Positions 1-7,303 are shown, counted from the stretch's first letter. The stretch is 13,321 nucleotides of DNA from Syntrophaceae bacterium UBA3084 (GCA_002367335.1 DFBI01000162.1:3055-16375); one strand, 5' to 3'. A program made the numbers and translations. The notes: a model not told the origin generated them from the sequence alone.

Positions 1-908
1 GCAGCCATAATGATGTTGTCCGCAGCCTTCAGCCAGGCTTCCCCGTTTTCATTCAGTGTGGATTTTTTTTCAGCCCTTGCCTTTATTTCCAATGTTTCTT
101 CTTCTAATGCCGCCTCTGATTTCTCATCTGTCTTTGCTTTTTTTTCAGCTTGTGCCACTGGTTTTGTTTCCTGAGGTTCGGACGCTTCGGCCAACAGTTC
201 GTTTAGACTTAAATCTATATTCTTTTCCTTAACTTCACATGTAAAATTTATATCTATCTCGGCATTGTTCCAGTTTATGATATCCAGCGCCGCAGCCTTA
301 CCCTTTAAGTTGCCTGCGGCAGCGTCCATTATCACGCCATTATCAAGATACAAGTAACCGGTTTCCCTGTCTGATTTTACTTTGATGGTGCAGGTTGTAT
401 CCTCCATTTCTATCAGGTGCAGGAACGATACGAGCGAAATGCCCTGACTGTAACCATCAGCGGACTTGTCATTCAGCGCGTTGGATATGCTGGTCCGCAG
501 TTTATTGATATCCAGGGGCTTTTCAAGGTACCGGAGGGCGCCCATATTATGGAGTTTACTCTCAATTTCCGGTGTGCCGAAGGCGGTCATTACAATAACG
601 GGTATATCCGCGCAGTTTTTACTCATGTATGCCAAAAGTTGAAAGCCATTCATTTTGGGCATTTTCAAGTCTGTTACCACCAGATCGATTTTTTTGGAGT
701 TCAGGATATTGACGGCTTCCTTGCCGTTCAAGGCAGTAATGACATGAAAGTCCTCACTATAAGCGCTGAGACCGTCTGAGATACTCATGAGAAAAGGCTT
801 TTCGTCATCTACAATCAGAACACTTTTAACATCAGAGTCCTTTGGGGTTCTGGTCTTGAATGAAAACAACTTGCGCCATTTGGGAGTAATATCGGGTTTA
901 TCAGACAT
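1..908 (-). CDS. Response regulator with receiver and PATAN (DUF4388) domains, C-terminus cut by window edge
   Basis: An open frame runs from ATG at 908 to the left edge without a stop (302 codons visible). AAGGAG lies 4 nt upstream of the ATG. Residues about 28-146 form a receiver domain: acidic pair D34/D35 (VLIVDDE), phospho-acceptor D80 (VVTDLKMPKMNG), T108 (MTAFG) and K130 (LEKPL). Residues about 155-222 fit PATAN/DUF4388, with SLVSFLHLIEME, TGYLYLDNGVIMDA and KGKAAALDIINW in the usual order. After that comes a Lys/Glu/Ala-rich, probably coiled or disordered stretch (about 230-285), then the start of another segment (GEAWLKAADNII). There is no DNA-binding domain in the visible part, so output is probably by protein contact; PATAN domains are known in bacterial signalling proteins but their partners are mostly unclear. 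A sigma-54 promoter about 95-110 bp upstream and the neighbouring kinase/NtrC pair suggest it belongs to the same pathway. Domain calls are firm; function is inferred. Confidence 0.88.
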   Translation of the reverse strand, partial: MSDKPDITPKWRKLFSFKTRTPKDSDVKSVLIVDDEKPFLMSISDGLSAYSEDFHVITALNGKEAVNILNSKKIDLVVTDLKMPKMNGFQLLAYMSKNCADIPVIVMTAFGTPEIESKLHNMGALRYLEKPLDINKLRTSISNALNDKSADGYSQGISLVSFLHLIEMEDTTCTIKVKSDRETGYLYLDNGVIMDAAAGNLKGKAAALDIINWNNAEIDINFTCEVKEKNIDLSLNELLAEASEPQETKPVAQAEKKAKTDEKSEAALEEETLEIKARAEKKSTLNENGEAWLKAADNIIMA

Positions 909-1002
909 GATTCTCCTTAACGTATCTTCATTTTTTGTGAGATTGTTGATGGTATTCTTTTTCGGTATTTTCGAGTTATTATGAACATCATGTTAATGTG
1001 TT

Positions 1003-1020
1003 AAGCAAAGGTCGTGCCAA
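1003..1020 (-). promoter_or_regulatory. Sigma-54 (-24/-12) promoter of the REC-PATAN gene
   Basis: Read on the minus strand the site is TTGGCACGACCTTTGCTT. This matches the sigma-54 consensus YTGGCACGRNNNTTGCW at every defined position. The -24 GG is at 1018/1017 and the -12 GC at 1006/1005, giving an expected transcription start near 993 and a 5' leader of about 85 nt before the ATG at 908. It lies in the gap just downstream of an NtrC-type activator gene. Confidence 0.9.
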
Positions 1021-1035
1021 ATGTGAATAATCCTG

Positions 1036-1127
1036 GAACTATCTGTTTAATCAATAGGTTGTCATGATAAGAACAGATAAATTAAATTTTGGATAGTTCA
1101 TAATGGATAGTCCAATATGAACTATCC
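1036..1127. promoter_or_regulatory. Probable enhancer (UAS): four copies of a GGATAGTTC-like site
   Basis: Four related 9-mers lie in 92 bp: GAACTATCT (1036-1044), GGATAGTTC (1091-1099), GGATAGTCC (1105-1113) and GAACTATCC (1119-1127). The outer members of the last three form a perfect 12-bp inverted repeat (GGATAGTTCATA 1091-1102 with TATGAACTATCC 1116-1127), and the starts of those three sites are spaced exactly 14 bp. A looser pair TATCTGTT (1040-1047) / AACAGATA (1072-1079) overlaps the first site. Relative to the predicted start at 993 they lie at about -43 to -51 and -98 to -134, the normal range for binding sites of NtrC-family activators, whose Fis-type HTH binds dyads. The right-most site overlaps the stop codon of the activator gene itself. 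The 12-bp dyad could also end transcription of that gene, but no good T-run follows. Confidence 0.72.
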
Positions 1128-2501
1128 AATTATTTTTGACATTGTATGGCCAAGATTGTAACGCTTGATTTTTCTCTTAAGAGTTGACAGAGATATACCC
1201 AGAGCTCTGGCGGTCCGGGTATAATTGCCGGAGAATTTGCGGAGAGCTTGTATTATATATTCTTTTTCGATTTCTTCCAGCGATATAATATTATTTTCTA
1301 CAGGCGGTGAAGGTGCGGGAAAAGAAGAATTAGTTACTTTCAGGAACTCTGAAGGTCTGAGAACCGACCCCTGTTGAATTATGAGGGATCTTTCTATCAC
1401 GTTCTTCAGCTCTCTTACATTTCCAGGCCATTCATATTCCATCAACCGTGAAAGCTCTGAATCCGGAAGCGTTGTTTTGCGCTTCTTCGCAGTTTTGCGG
1501 ATAAAGAAATCACACAACTCAGGTATATCTTGTAATCTGTCTCTCAGGGGAGGAATATGAATTCTTATCACGCTCAGGCGGTAGTAGAGGTCACTCCGGA
1601 ACATTTTCTTCCTTACAAGATCTTCCAGATCAGCGTTGGTTGCGGCTATTATACGCGCATCTACGGGTCTTACGGATTCTCCTCCGACCCTTCTTATCTG
1701 TTTATCCTCCAGAACGTTCAATAACTTTGACTGTAAATGAAGAGGCATGGCTCCTATTTCGTCGAGAAAAAGCGTTCCTTTCTCCGCCAGCTCAAAGATA
1801 CCCTTTCTGGCAGTCACGGCGCCTGTAAAGGCCCCTTTTGCGCAGCCGAAGAGTTCTGCCTCAATTAGATTCTCCGGGAAAGCGGCACAGTTTATACTGA
1901 TAAAGGCTTTCCCTTTAGCGGGACTTTTGTAATGAATGGATTTTGCAGCGACATTCTTCCCTGTGCCAGTCTCACCTGTAATAAGAACCGGAGCATTCAC
2001 TGATGCTGCAAGATCCACAATCCTGATTGTTTCTGCCAGCCCTCCCTTACCGCAGATCAGTATGTTTTCCCTGCTCTCCTTATCATCTTTATAATTCTGG
2101 AGCTGCTCTATAACCTCTAATTCCAGTGTTCTTAATGCTTTCTTGATAGCAAGTTCCAGCTCTTCAAGTTCGAACGGTTTGGAAAGGTAGTCGTAAGCCC
2201 CGACCTTTATGGCTTCCACGGCATTGTCGAAGCTTGGGTATGCCGTAACAAAAATTATTTTGGTCTGGTCATTTTGTTTTAAAATAGCCGGACAAAGAGA
2301 CACGCCTTCCACGTCAGGAAGCTTTTGATCCAGGAGAACTATTTCCACCTTCCTTTGAGAGCATATAGCAAGACCATCTGCACCCGTATAGGCTGTAAAT
2401 GCTTCCATTGTTTCGCTGGTGAGATAGTCTCTGGCTGTATCGCAGAATGCCCTGTCGTCATCTATGATCAGTATGTTTCTTTTAGTGTTATGTGTTTTCA
2501 A
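1122..2501 (-). CDS. NtrC-family sigma-54-dependent response regulator
   Basis: 459 aa with the full NtrC layout. Receiver about 9-125: D14-D16, phospho-acceptor D58 (IVLLDQKLPD), T86 and K108 (LSKPF). Sigma-54 AAA+ domain about 145-385: Walker A GETGTGKN at 176-183, the sigma-54-contact loop GAFTGA at 223-228, and Walker B GTLFLDE at 242-248. C-terminal Fis-type HTH about 415-455 (NYTRTARALGISLSTLKRKI). When phosphorylated such proteins form hexamers, bind enhancer dyads and remodel the sigma-54 RNA polymerase complex. The start is TTG at 2501, the base right after the kinase stop codon TGA; the Shine-Dalgarno CGGAGG sits inside the last kinase codons, so translation is probably coupled. All motifs needed for activation are intact. 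Likely targets, by position, are the promoter at 1003-1020 and perhaps its own operon promoter at 3633-3650. Confidence 0.95.
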   Translation of the reverse strand: MKTHNTKRNILIIDDDRAFCDTARDYLTSETMEAFTAYTGADGLAICSQRKVEIVLLDQKLPDVEGVSLCPAILKQNDQTKIIFVTAYPSFDNAVEAIKVGAYDYLSKPFELEELELAIKKALRTLELEVIEQLQNYKDDKESRENILICGKGGLAETIRIVDLAASVNAPVLITGETGTGKNVAAKSIHYKSPAKGKAFISINCAAFPENLIEAELFGCAKGAFTGAVTARKGIFELAEKGTLFLDEIGAMPLHLQSKLLNVLEDKQIRRVGGESVRPVDARIIAATNADLEDLVRKKMFRSDLYYRLSVIRIHIPPLRDRLQDIPELCDFFIRKTAKKRKTTLPDSELSRLMEYEWPGNVRELKNVIERSLIIQQGSVLRPSEFLKVTNSSFPAPSPPVENNIISLEEIEKEYIIQALRKFSGNYTRTARALGISLSTLKRKIKRYNLGHTMSKIIG

Positions 2502-3566
2502 TCAAGCCTCCGGAATGGATATAGTTACCGTGGTTCCGATGTCTTCCTGACTTTGTATTTCTATGTAGCCATTCATCCTGGTCAGCATCTTTCTCGTTAT
2601 CACCAGGCCAAGGCCCGTGCCGTTAGGTTTGGTTGTATAAAACGGTCTAAAAAGGTTTTTCTGGCCTTCTTTTGATATGCCGCGGCCGTTGTCCGTGACA
2701 TTTATGCAAGTTATATCATCTTTTTTGGATGTGCTGATGGCTATTTCAGCATTATCTTTGCCCAGCGTGGCGTCGGAGGCATTAGTGATAAGGTTTAGCA
2801 TGGCCTGCTGGAGCACCCTCGGGTCTGCGCTGATCCATTCTACATCCGGCGATAACATGATTTTTATCTCTGTTCCAATTTTTTCTAAATCCCCTGTCAC
2901 CAGGAACAAAAATCGATCCAAAAAGTCGGGTAGATTCACGTGCTGTATAATCGGGTTCTCAAACATGTTGAAACTCTTCAGGGATTGTAGAAGGTATTCT
3001 ACTCTCGATATTTCAGTAAGGGCACGGTCCACGTACTTCAAAATTGTATTGTTGGGATATGTGTCAAGATTATTTTTGAGAACGCTCAGAGTCATCTTAA
3101 TAGAGTTGGTTGGATTGCCAAGCTCATGTCTGATACCGGAGAATATGTAATTGATGTTTTCCATGGTATTCATTTCTTCGGTCATGGATTCAAGTCTCGC
3201 TTTTTCCGTAATGTCACGTATTATTATCCAGATGTGTTCTCCTGATATCATGTATGCCGTATAACCCCAAAGCCTGTCTTGGTAATGGAGTCTTCGAGCC
3301 TTACCAAAGTTTTTCGAAGTGAGATCTTTTTCAAGGCCTTGCATAAACAGTGAAGTAAGGGTGTGATAATTTGTGGAGTTTGTTGTTGTCCCCAAAATAT
3401 TAATTGCGAATTTGTTCTGGAAGATCAGCTCTTCATTCCCGATATCAAGAACAATTATTCCGAGGTCGATGTTTTCCATTATGTCAGCGTATATGCATCG
3501 GCCTGGACACGGGAGCTTGCTTATAGGACAGATGTTGTCGTTGTCTTTAAATGTAAAATTTGGCAT
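2502..3566 (-). CDS. Soluble PAS-domain sensor histidine kinase, partner of the NtrC-type regulator
   Basis: 354 aa, no membrane segment, so a cytoplasmic sensor. The N-terminus carries a cysteine cluster, C13-x6-C20-x3-C24 (CPISKLPCPGRC). A PAS-like region follows at about 28-122 (ENIDLGIIVLD, then IIIRDITEKARLE). The H-box is IRHELGNPTNSIK with H147 as phospho-acceptor. The HATPase_c domain has the N-box LNLITNASDA (about 257-266), G1 DNGRGIS (292-298), FRPFYTTKP (306-314) and G2 GTGLGL (316-321). Start is ATG at 3566: in-frame stops lie just upstream, and GAGGAG is 15 nt away, a rather long spacing that may mean modest translation. A five-codon upstream reading frame (3600-3586) ends on that Shine-Dalgarno. 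It shares an operon with the NtrC-type regulator at zero spacing. The signal is unknown; the cysteines suggest redox or metal sensing, which is inference only. Confidence 0.93.
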   Translation of the reverse strand: MPNFTFKDNDNICPISKLPCPGRCIYADIMENIDLGIIVLDIGNEELIFQNKFAINILGTTTNSTNYHTLTSLFMQGLEKDLTSKNFGKARRLHYQDRLWGYTAYMISGEHIWIIIRDITEKARLESMTEEMNTMENINYIFSGIRHELGNPTNSIKMTLSVLKNNLDTYPNNTILKYVDRALTEISRVEYLLQSLKSFNMFENPIIQHVNLPDFLDRFLFLVTGDLEKIGTEIKIMLSPDVEWISADPRVLQQAMLNLITNASDATLGKDNAEIAISTSKKDDITCINVTDNGRGISKEGQKNLFRPFYTTKPNGTGLGLVITRKMLTRMNGYIEIQSQEDIGTTVTISIPEA

Positions 3567-3632
3567 TTTATTATTTTACTACTCCTCAGTAAATTTCCAT
3601 GAAAATAATAATCTTTTTGCGTAGAATGTTAT

Positions 3633-3650
3633 TAGCAAAATTCGTGCCTT
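3633..3650 (-). promoter_or_regulatory. Sigma-54 (-24/-12) promoter of the kinase/regulator operon
   Basis: The minus strand reads AAGGCACGAATTTTGCTA: GGCACG, four bases, TTGCT, with the same GG-to-GC spacing as the promoter at 1003-1020. Only the T before GG is replaced (A). The -24 GG is at 3648/3647 and the -12 GC at 3636/3635; transcription would start near 3623, about 57 nt before the kinase ATG. The GGATAGTTC-like sites found at the other promoter are not visible here; a heptad repeat array occupies the enhancer position instead. Confidence 0.8.
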
Positions 3651-3666
3651 CCAAAGGACCAGGGAG

Positions 3667-3757
3667 CCAGGATCAAGGTTCAAGGAACAAGGTTCAAGGA
3701 ACAAGGAACAAGGTGCAAGGAACAAGGAACAAGGTCAAAGGTTCAAGGTGCAAGGAA
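3667..3757. repeat. Tandem heptanucleotide array (CAAGGNN)
   Basis: Twelve in-phase 7-bp units run from 3674 to 3757 (CAAGGTT, CAAGGAA, CAAGGTG, CAAGGTC; one unit is AAAGGTT), with a degenerate unit CCAGGAT at 3667. CAAGG is fixed and the last two bases vary. It lies in the 374-bp gap between the kinase promoter and the flavoprotein gene, and reads in no useful frame. Heptanucleotide arrays of this style resemble the STRR repeats described in cyanobacteria in form, not in sequence. Apart from this array, its inverted partner at 3903-3937, the sigma-54 promoter and a small GCCTG/CAGGC hairpin (3794-3807), I see nothing else in 3567-3940. Confidence 0.93.
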
Positions 3758-3902
3758 TGGAAGCAGGAGGAATAAAAAATAACAGCCAGCGCCGCCTGTA
3801 TTCAGGCATATCATTTGACAGGGATTTTTTACGTTTTGTTATAAATAACAGCAACCCAATTAAATTCTGTCCCTTTGAAGCTGAGCAGTTACGTTCGTTA
3901 TA

Positions 3903-3937
3903 CCTTGTTCCTTGATCCTTGAACCTTGATCCTTTGT
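3903..3937. repeat. Inverted partner heptad array (CCTTGNN)
   Basis: Five units, CCTTGTT CCTTGAT CCTTGAA CCTTGAT CCTTTGT, are the reverse complement of the CAAGG array to the left. An exact 18-bp inverted repeat links them (3669-3686 with 3916-3933). The array begins 3 bp after the stop codon of the flavoprotein gene, so its transcript would end in CAAGG repeats able to pair with CCTTG repeats some 230 nt later. That might act as a 3' end structure; no T-run follows. Confidence 0.88.
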
Positions 3938-3940
3938 CTT

Positions 3941-5287
3941 TTATTCCGTAATCCGTGAGGCAATTGCCCGGGCAGCCAGGATTCCGCTGGCGGAAGCTTG
4001 CAGCAGACCTCTCGTAATACCGGCGCCATCACCTACAGCAAAAAGATTAGCTACATCAGTTTCCAGGTTTTCCGATAACTCGATTCTGTTGGAATAGAGT
4101 TTCACTTCCACACCGTAAAGAAGAGTATGCCGTGAGTTTACTCCGGGGGCGAGCCTGTCCATGGCCTTAAGCATTTCAGTTATATTTAACAAATGTCTGT
4201 ATGGAAAGACATAACTCAAGTCACCGGGAGTGGCATTGACAAGTGTGGGATTTGTAAGACAACGATCAATCCGGGCTTCGGTGGAACGTCTCCCGGCCAG
4301 CAGGTCACCCAGCCTTTGAACGATGGTTCCTCCGCCGATTAGATTTGCCAACCGCGCAATATAAAGGCCGTAAGCTATGGGATCATCAAAGGGTTCAGTG
4401 AAAGCGCTGCTAACCAGAATGGCAAAATTAGTATTTTCACTTTTTTTCGTGGCATAACTATGGCCGTTCACCGTTATGATTCCGTCATTTTCTTCATTGA
4501 CTACTTCACCATATGGATTCATGCAGAATGTACGGACTTTGTCGTCAAAAGTTTTGGAGTAATAGACTAACTTGGACTCGTATGTAATATCTGTGATTTC
4601 TTTTAGTATTGTTGCGGGCAGTTCCACGCGAATACCTATATCCACAGGACTTGAGCTGGTTTTAAGGGAGAGGGATTCAGCTTCCGCTTTCATCCATCCG
4701 GCGCCTGCCCGTCCCGGCGCTGCTATTACAAAACGGCCGTGTAAAATCTTGCCGTTGTTCAGTTTAACACCGCTGATCTTTTTATTTTTCACGAGAAGCT
4801 TGTCAACCCTGCAGTTGGTCTTGATGTTTATTTGATCAGAAAGGGTATTGTACATGTTGGACAATACATTGCGGCAATTTTCGGTGCCCATATGGCGGAT
4901 GCGTGTAGGAATTAGTTCAAGATCGGTCTGACGTGCTCTGTCTGCCAGGGCTTCAACTTCAGGTGAAAGATCACCGAATAAGCGGTCCGGGGCTCCGTGA
5001 TCAACATAAATCTTATCGGTGCTGATAAGAAGTTGATAAAGTGACTTTTTGTCTGTGAATTCTTCCAGATGGCCCCCAACTTCGGTTGAAAGAGTGAGTT
5101 TGCCGTCACTGAATGCGCCTGCTCCTCCCAAGCCATGAAGAATATCTTTGGAGTTGCTCCTCTGCCGGGCCTTAATATCTTTTCCCTCTTCAAGAAGTAC
5201 TACCCTGTCAATCCCAAGTTCTGACAAAGTCAGGGCAGCGAAAATGCCGGCGGGTCCTCCGCCGACTATGATGACTTCATATTCCAT
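3941..5287 (-). CDS. FAD-dependent oxidoreductase, COG2509 family
   Basis: 448 aa from ATG at 5287, chosen because GGAGGG lies 5 nt upstream and the Rossmann motif follows at once; an upstream ATG at 5380 would add 31 unconvincing residues with no Shine-Dalgarno. The N-terminal FAD-binding fold has VIIVGGGPAG (GGGPAG at 9-14) and E33 ending the second strand (VVLLEE). GLGGAGAFSDGKLT (about 52-65) is typical of COG2509 flavoproteins. The C-terminal FAD segment is NLFAVGDGAGITRGL followed by SGILAARAI. The family is annotated as an uncharacterised dehydrogenase; its substrate is not established and I do not name one. It is likely cytosolic. It stands alone, with repeat-filled gaps of more than 300 bp on both sides, so it is probably its own transcription unit. 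An A/T-rich -10-like TATAAA lies in the leader near 5340 without a clear -35. Confidence 0.9.
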   Translation of the reverse strand: MEYEVIIVGGGPAGIFAALTLSELGIDRVVLLEEGKDIKARQRSNSKDILHGLGGAGAFSDGKLTLSTEVGGHLEEFTDKKSLYQLLISTDKIYVDHGAPDRLFGDLSPEVEALADRARQTDLELIPTRIRHMGTENCRNVLSNMYNTLSDQINIKTNCRVDKLLVKNKKISGVKLNNGKILHGRFVIAAPGRAGAGWMKAEAESLSLKTSSSPVDIGIRVELPATILKEITDITYESKLVYYSKTFDDKVRTFCMNPYGEVVNEENDGIITVNGHSYATKKSENTNFAILVSSAFTEPFDDPIAYGLYIARLANLIGGGTIVQRLGDLLAGRRSTEARIDRCLTNPTLVNATPGDLSYVFPYRHLLNITEMLKAMDRLAPGVNSRHTLLYGVEVKLYSNRIELSENLETDVANLFAVGDGAGITRGLLQASASGILAARAIASRITE

Positions 5288-5384
5288 TGGGTCCCTCCAT
5301 AGTAAGTAAGCTAAATTTATGGAAATCTGCTGTATGCATTTTATACAAATATTTTTTGGAACATGATCGATAAAAGGCAATTAT

Positions 5385-5428
5385 TTAGTGTCCATCCGGA
5401 AATGAATTCTTCAAAAAATGGACACTAA
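5385..5428. repeat. Inverted repeat TTAGTGTCCAT / ATGGACACTAA
   Basis: A perfect 11-bp inverted repeat (5385-5395 and 5418-5428) with a 22-nt centre, about 100 bp upstream of the flavoprotein start. It could be a hairpin, an operator or a small palindromic element. No T-run follows on either strand, so a terminator is unlikely. Confidence 0.7.
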
Positions 5429-5464
5429 CAAGTTTTCCCTTCAGAAATGAGCAATTTTTCGTAA

Positions 5465-5535
5465 GGTCAAGGAAATCAAGGGATTGCGCGGAGGCATATT
5501 AATGTACGCCGCACAAACAATCCCGCAGATTGACC
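5465..5535. repeat. Nested palindromic (REP-like) element
   Basis: Several stems are nested around one centre: GGTCAA (5465-5470) with TTGACC (5530-5535); GGGATTG (5480-5486) with CAATCCC (5518-5524); and GGCATA (5493-5498) with TACGCC (5505-5510) around TTAATG, which pairs fully on the minus-strand RNA through a G-U pair. It sits in the 318-bp gap between the permease stop and the flavoprotein start. The shape fits a REP or MITE-like intergenic element. Confidence 0.68.
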
Positions 5536-5563
5536 TGTCTGCGTGCGGACACGCACAGGCAGG
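5534..5563. repeat. GC-rich hairpin adjoining the nested palindrome
   Basis: CCTGTC-TGCGTG (5534-5545), loop CGGA, then CACGCA (5550-5555), two bulged bases and GGCAGG (5558-5563). This gives 12 pairs, one of them a T-G pair on the plus-strand RNA. It shares two bases with the nested palindrome, so both are probably parts of one element. On the minus strand it follows the permease stop by about 43 nt and might protect or shape the 3' end, though no T-run follows. Confidence 0.65.
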
Positions 5564-5605
5564 CGCAGAGATTGCGGAAAAGGGCCATTTCTCGGTGGAA
5601 ACTAT

Positions 5606-7303
5606 TTAATATTCCATGTTTTCGAGCTGTCTGTACCCCAAAATCATGGGAATGATGCCTATAATGATTGTTATCACAATATTTATTGCCCAGGATACAG
5701 TTATAACAAGATAAAAAGTTCGCTCTGACATCGTGTGATATACTTCATAACTGAACAAAGGTAGCGCAAAGGAACCAACAGTAAAGATAACATACACAAG
5801 GGCAACAATAAAATTTAAAGTTCCTCCGAAACCGGAAACAATTTTTGCGGAATTGTCTTCCCCAAAATATGGATAGATACTTCCCAGGCCAATGGACAAA
5901 CCGACGAGGCCTGCACTGATCACAGCCGCCAGACCACAGGATATCAGCAGTAGTGAGAGGTTTGTTTTTAACATAACATTGGTTGAAATCATTAAAAATT
6001 CACTTATAAGAAAAATTCCCACATAACTCATAATAAATTTCTGAAATAAAAGATGCCGGAAATTTATTGGAGCAAGGCCGAACAGCCAGATCTTATTTCC
6101 CTCAAGGCTTATTAACGGGAAGAGAAATCGTACGCTGAGACCGGCCAGAACCAAAGCGGTGGCTGACAGATTAAGAAAAGTAATAATAATCTTCCAGAAC
6201 ACATCATAGTCAACATGATCTATTGTCGATGGTATGTTTCTCAAGTTTAATATGTAAATAGCAAGAATGGCGAAATAAATCAAAAATTGAAACCACTGCC
6301 CCGGATCTCTGAGGAATACCTTGATATCTTTGATGACCATGGCTGTTGTAAATCTCGGTAAAAAGAAAAAGAGCTTCGCCGTTTTGTTGACGATTCCTTT
6401 ATTCGCGGGGAATCGTTTCTTTGTGTAACTGCCTCTTGAAGATAACCATCCGGAATAAAAAGTCTTCTCAGCCATAATCCAGTTACATTGGAGACAGAAT
6501 ACTATCGTGAGTGCAAAGGTTAAAAAATAAAAAAGCCCGTTACCGAAATCTCTTATACTCGAATATATGATTGATTTTGCGATCCAGTATCCGGGGAAAA
6601 GTGGATATTTAAATATGCTTAAGTGGTGTAAGATATTATTTAGAAAATAATTGATCCCACTTTCAGCAAATAACTCAGATCTGATGTTTGTCATATAGTA
6701 TGTATAAGAAAAGATCGCGGCAATTCCCATGGTGACAATCAGTATATACTTGATTTTGCGGTAGCCTATGAGTCTGATAAAAATCAGAACCATGACAGAT
6801 GCCAGCGCTGCCGGCAGGATGATAAAGGATATAAAATAGAAAGGAATGGTAAGGTAAAACCAGCCGGGTGCATGCTTTATGAGAGCGTATGCTATTATAA
6901 AGGGCACCCCTAAAAAAAGGAAAGCCCATGAGCTGAACATGGTGGACTGCAGAAATCTATAAAAGAAAATAACCTTATCATTAATTGGTTTAGAGAACAA
7001 AAAATCTACTTCCCGTGAATTATAGTAGGTGACATAGCTGATGACAATACTACTTATCGTAAGCATGATGAAGAGAGCGGCAAAGAAAATGTAGATAGAT
7101 TCATCCACCATGGCAGGGCCAACAACGGGGAAGTTATTAAAAAATGATAATCCTTTGTATAAGAGCGCCAGTATCCCGAACCAGAAGAAAATGATGACAC
7201 CGGATAAAAAAATAATCTTTAACCGGGATTCTTTCTTGATTCCCGAAATATGGTTTTTAAGAACCCATATTTGAGCTTTAGCTATTCCCTTTAATCCTTC
7301 CAT
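5606..7303 (-). CDS. ABC transporter permease, large ABC-2-like multi-spanning protein
   Basis: 565 aa, strongly hydrophobic, with about a dozen membrane segments by eye: for example residues 28-49 (IIFLSGVIIFFWFGILALLY), 70-92, 117-137, 146-177, 185-205, then a loop of about 60 residues before further pairs up to the last at about 540-560. An amphipathic N-terminus and a charged cytoplasmic stretch (NSREVDFLFSKPINDKVIFF, about 94-113) resemble putative ABC-2 type exporter permeases. Start is ATG at 7303 with only a weak GGTGA upstream. The matching ATPase gene ends 89 bp upstream on the same strand, so the two probably form one transporter, likely an exporter since there is no binding-protein gene. 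The substrate cannot be read from the sequence. Confidence 0.82.
   Translation of the reverse strand: MEGLKGIAKAQIWVLKNHISGIKKESRLKIIFLSGVIIFFWFGILALLYKGLSFFNNFPVVGPAMVDESIYIFFAALFIMLTISSIVISYVTYYNSREVDFLFSKPINDKVIFFYRFLQSTMFSSWAFLFLGVPFIIAYALIKHAPGWFYLTIPFYFISFIILPAALASVMVLIFIRLIGYRKIKYILIVTMGIAAIFSYTYYMTNIRSELFAESGINYFLNNILHHLSIFKYPLFPGYWIAKSIIYSSIRDFGNGLFYFLTFALTIVFCLQCNWIMAEKTFYSGWLSSRGSYTKKRFPANKGIVNKTAKLFFFLPRFTTAMVIKDIKVFLRDPGQWFQFLIYFAILAIYILNLRNIPSTIDHVDYDVFWKIIITFLNLSATALVLAGLSVRFLFPLISLEGNKIWLFGLAPINFRHLLFQKFIMSYVGIFLISEFLMISTNVMLKTNLSLLLISCGLAAVISAGLVGLSIGLGSIYPYFGEDNSAKIVSGFGGTLNFIVALVYVIFTVGSFALPLFSYEVYHTMSERTFYLVITVSWAINIVITIIIGIIPMILGYRQLENMEY

Noticed and set aside
417..984. 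Two plus-strand ORFs opposite the REC-PATAN gene
   Set aside because: They run antisense to a clear receiver/PATAN coding frame and have no family features.
1091..1127. Intrinsic terminator for the NtrC-type gene
   Set aside because: The stem is A/T-rich and lacks a T-run; the extra half-sites and distance to the sigma-54 promoter fit an enhancer better.
3667..3757. CRISPR array
   Set aside because: Units are 7 bp with no spacers and no cas genes nearby.
3817..3845. Plus-strand TTGACA / TTATAA promoter
   Set aside because: Spacer is 18-19 bp and it would read only antisense into the flavoprotein gene; no plus-strand gene follows.
4912..5193. Minus-strand 93-aa frame inside the flavoprotein gene
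   Set aside because: It is a second frame of the FAD-binding region; the main frame holds all conserved motifs.
5288..5380. Upstream ATG for the flavoprotein
   Set aside because: It lacks a Shine-Dalgarno and would put 31 unconserved residues before the Rossmann motif; the ATG at 5287 has GGAGGG.
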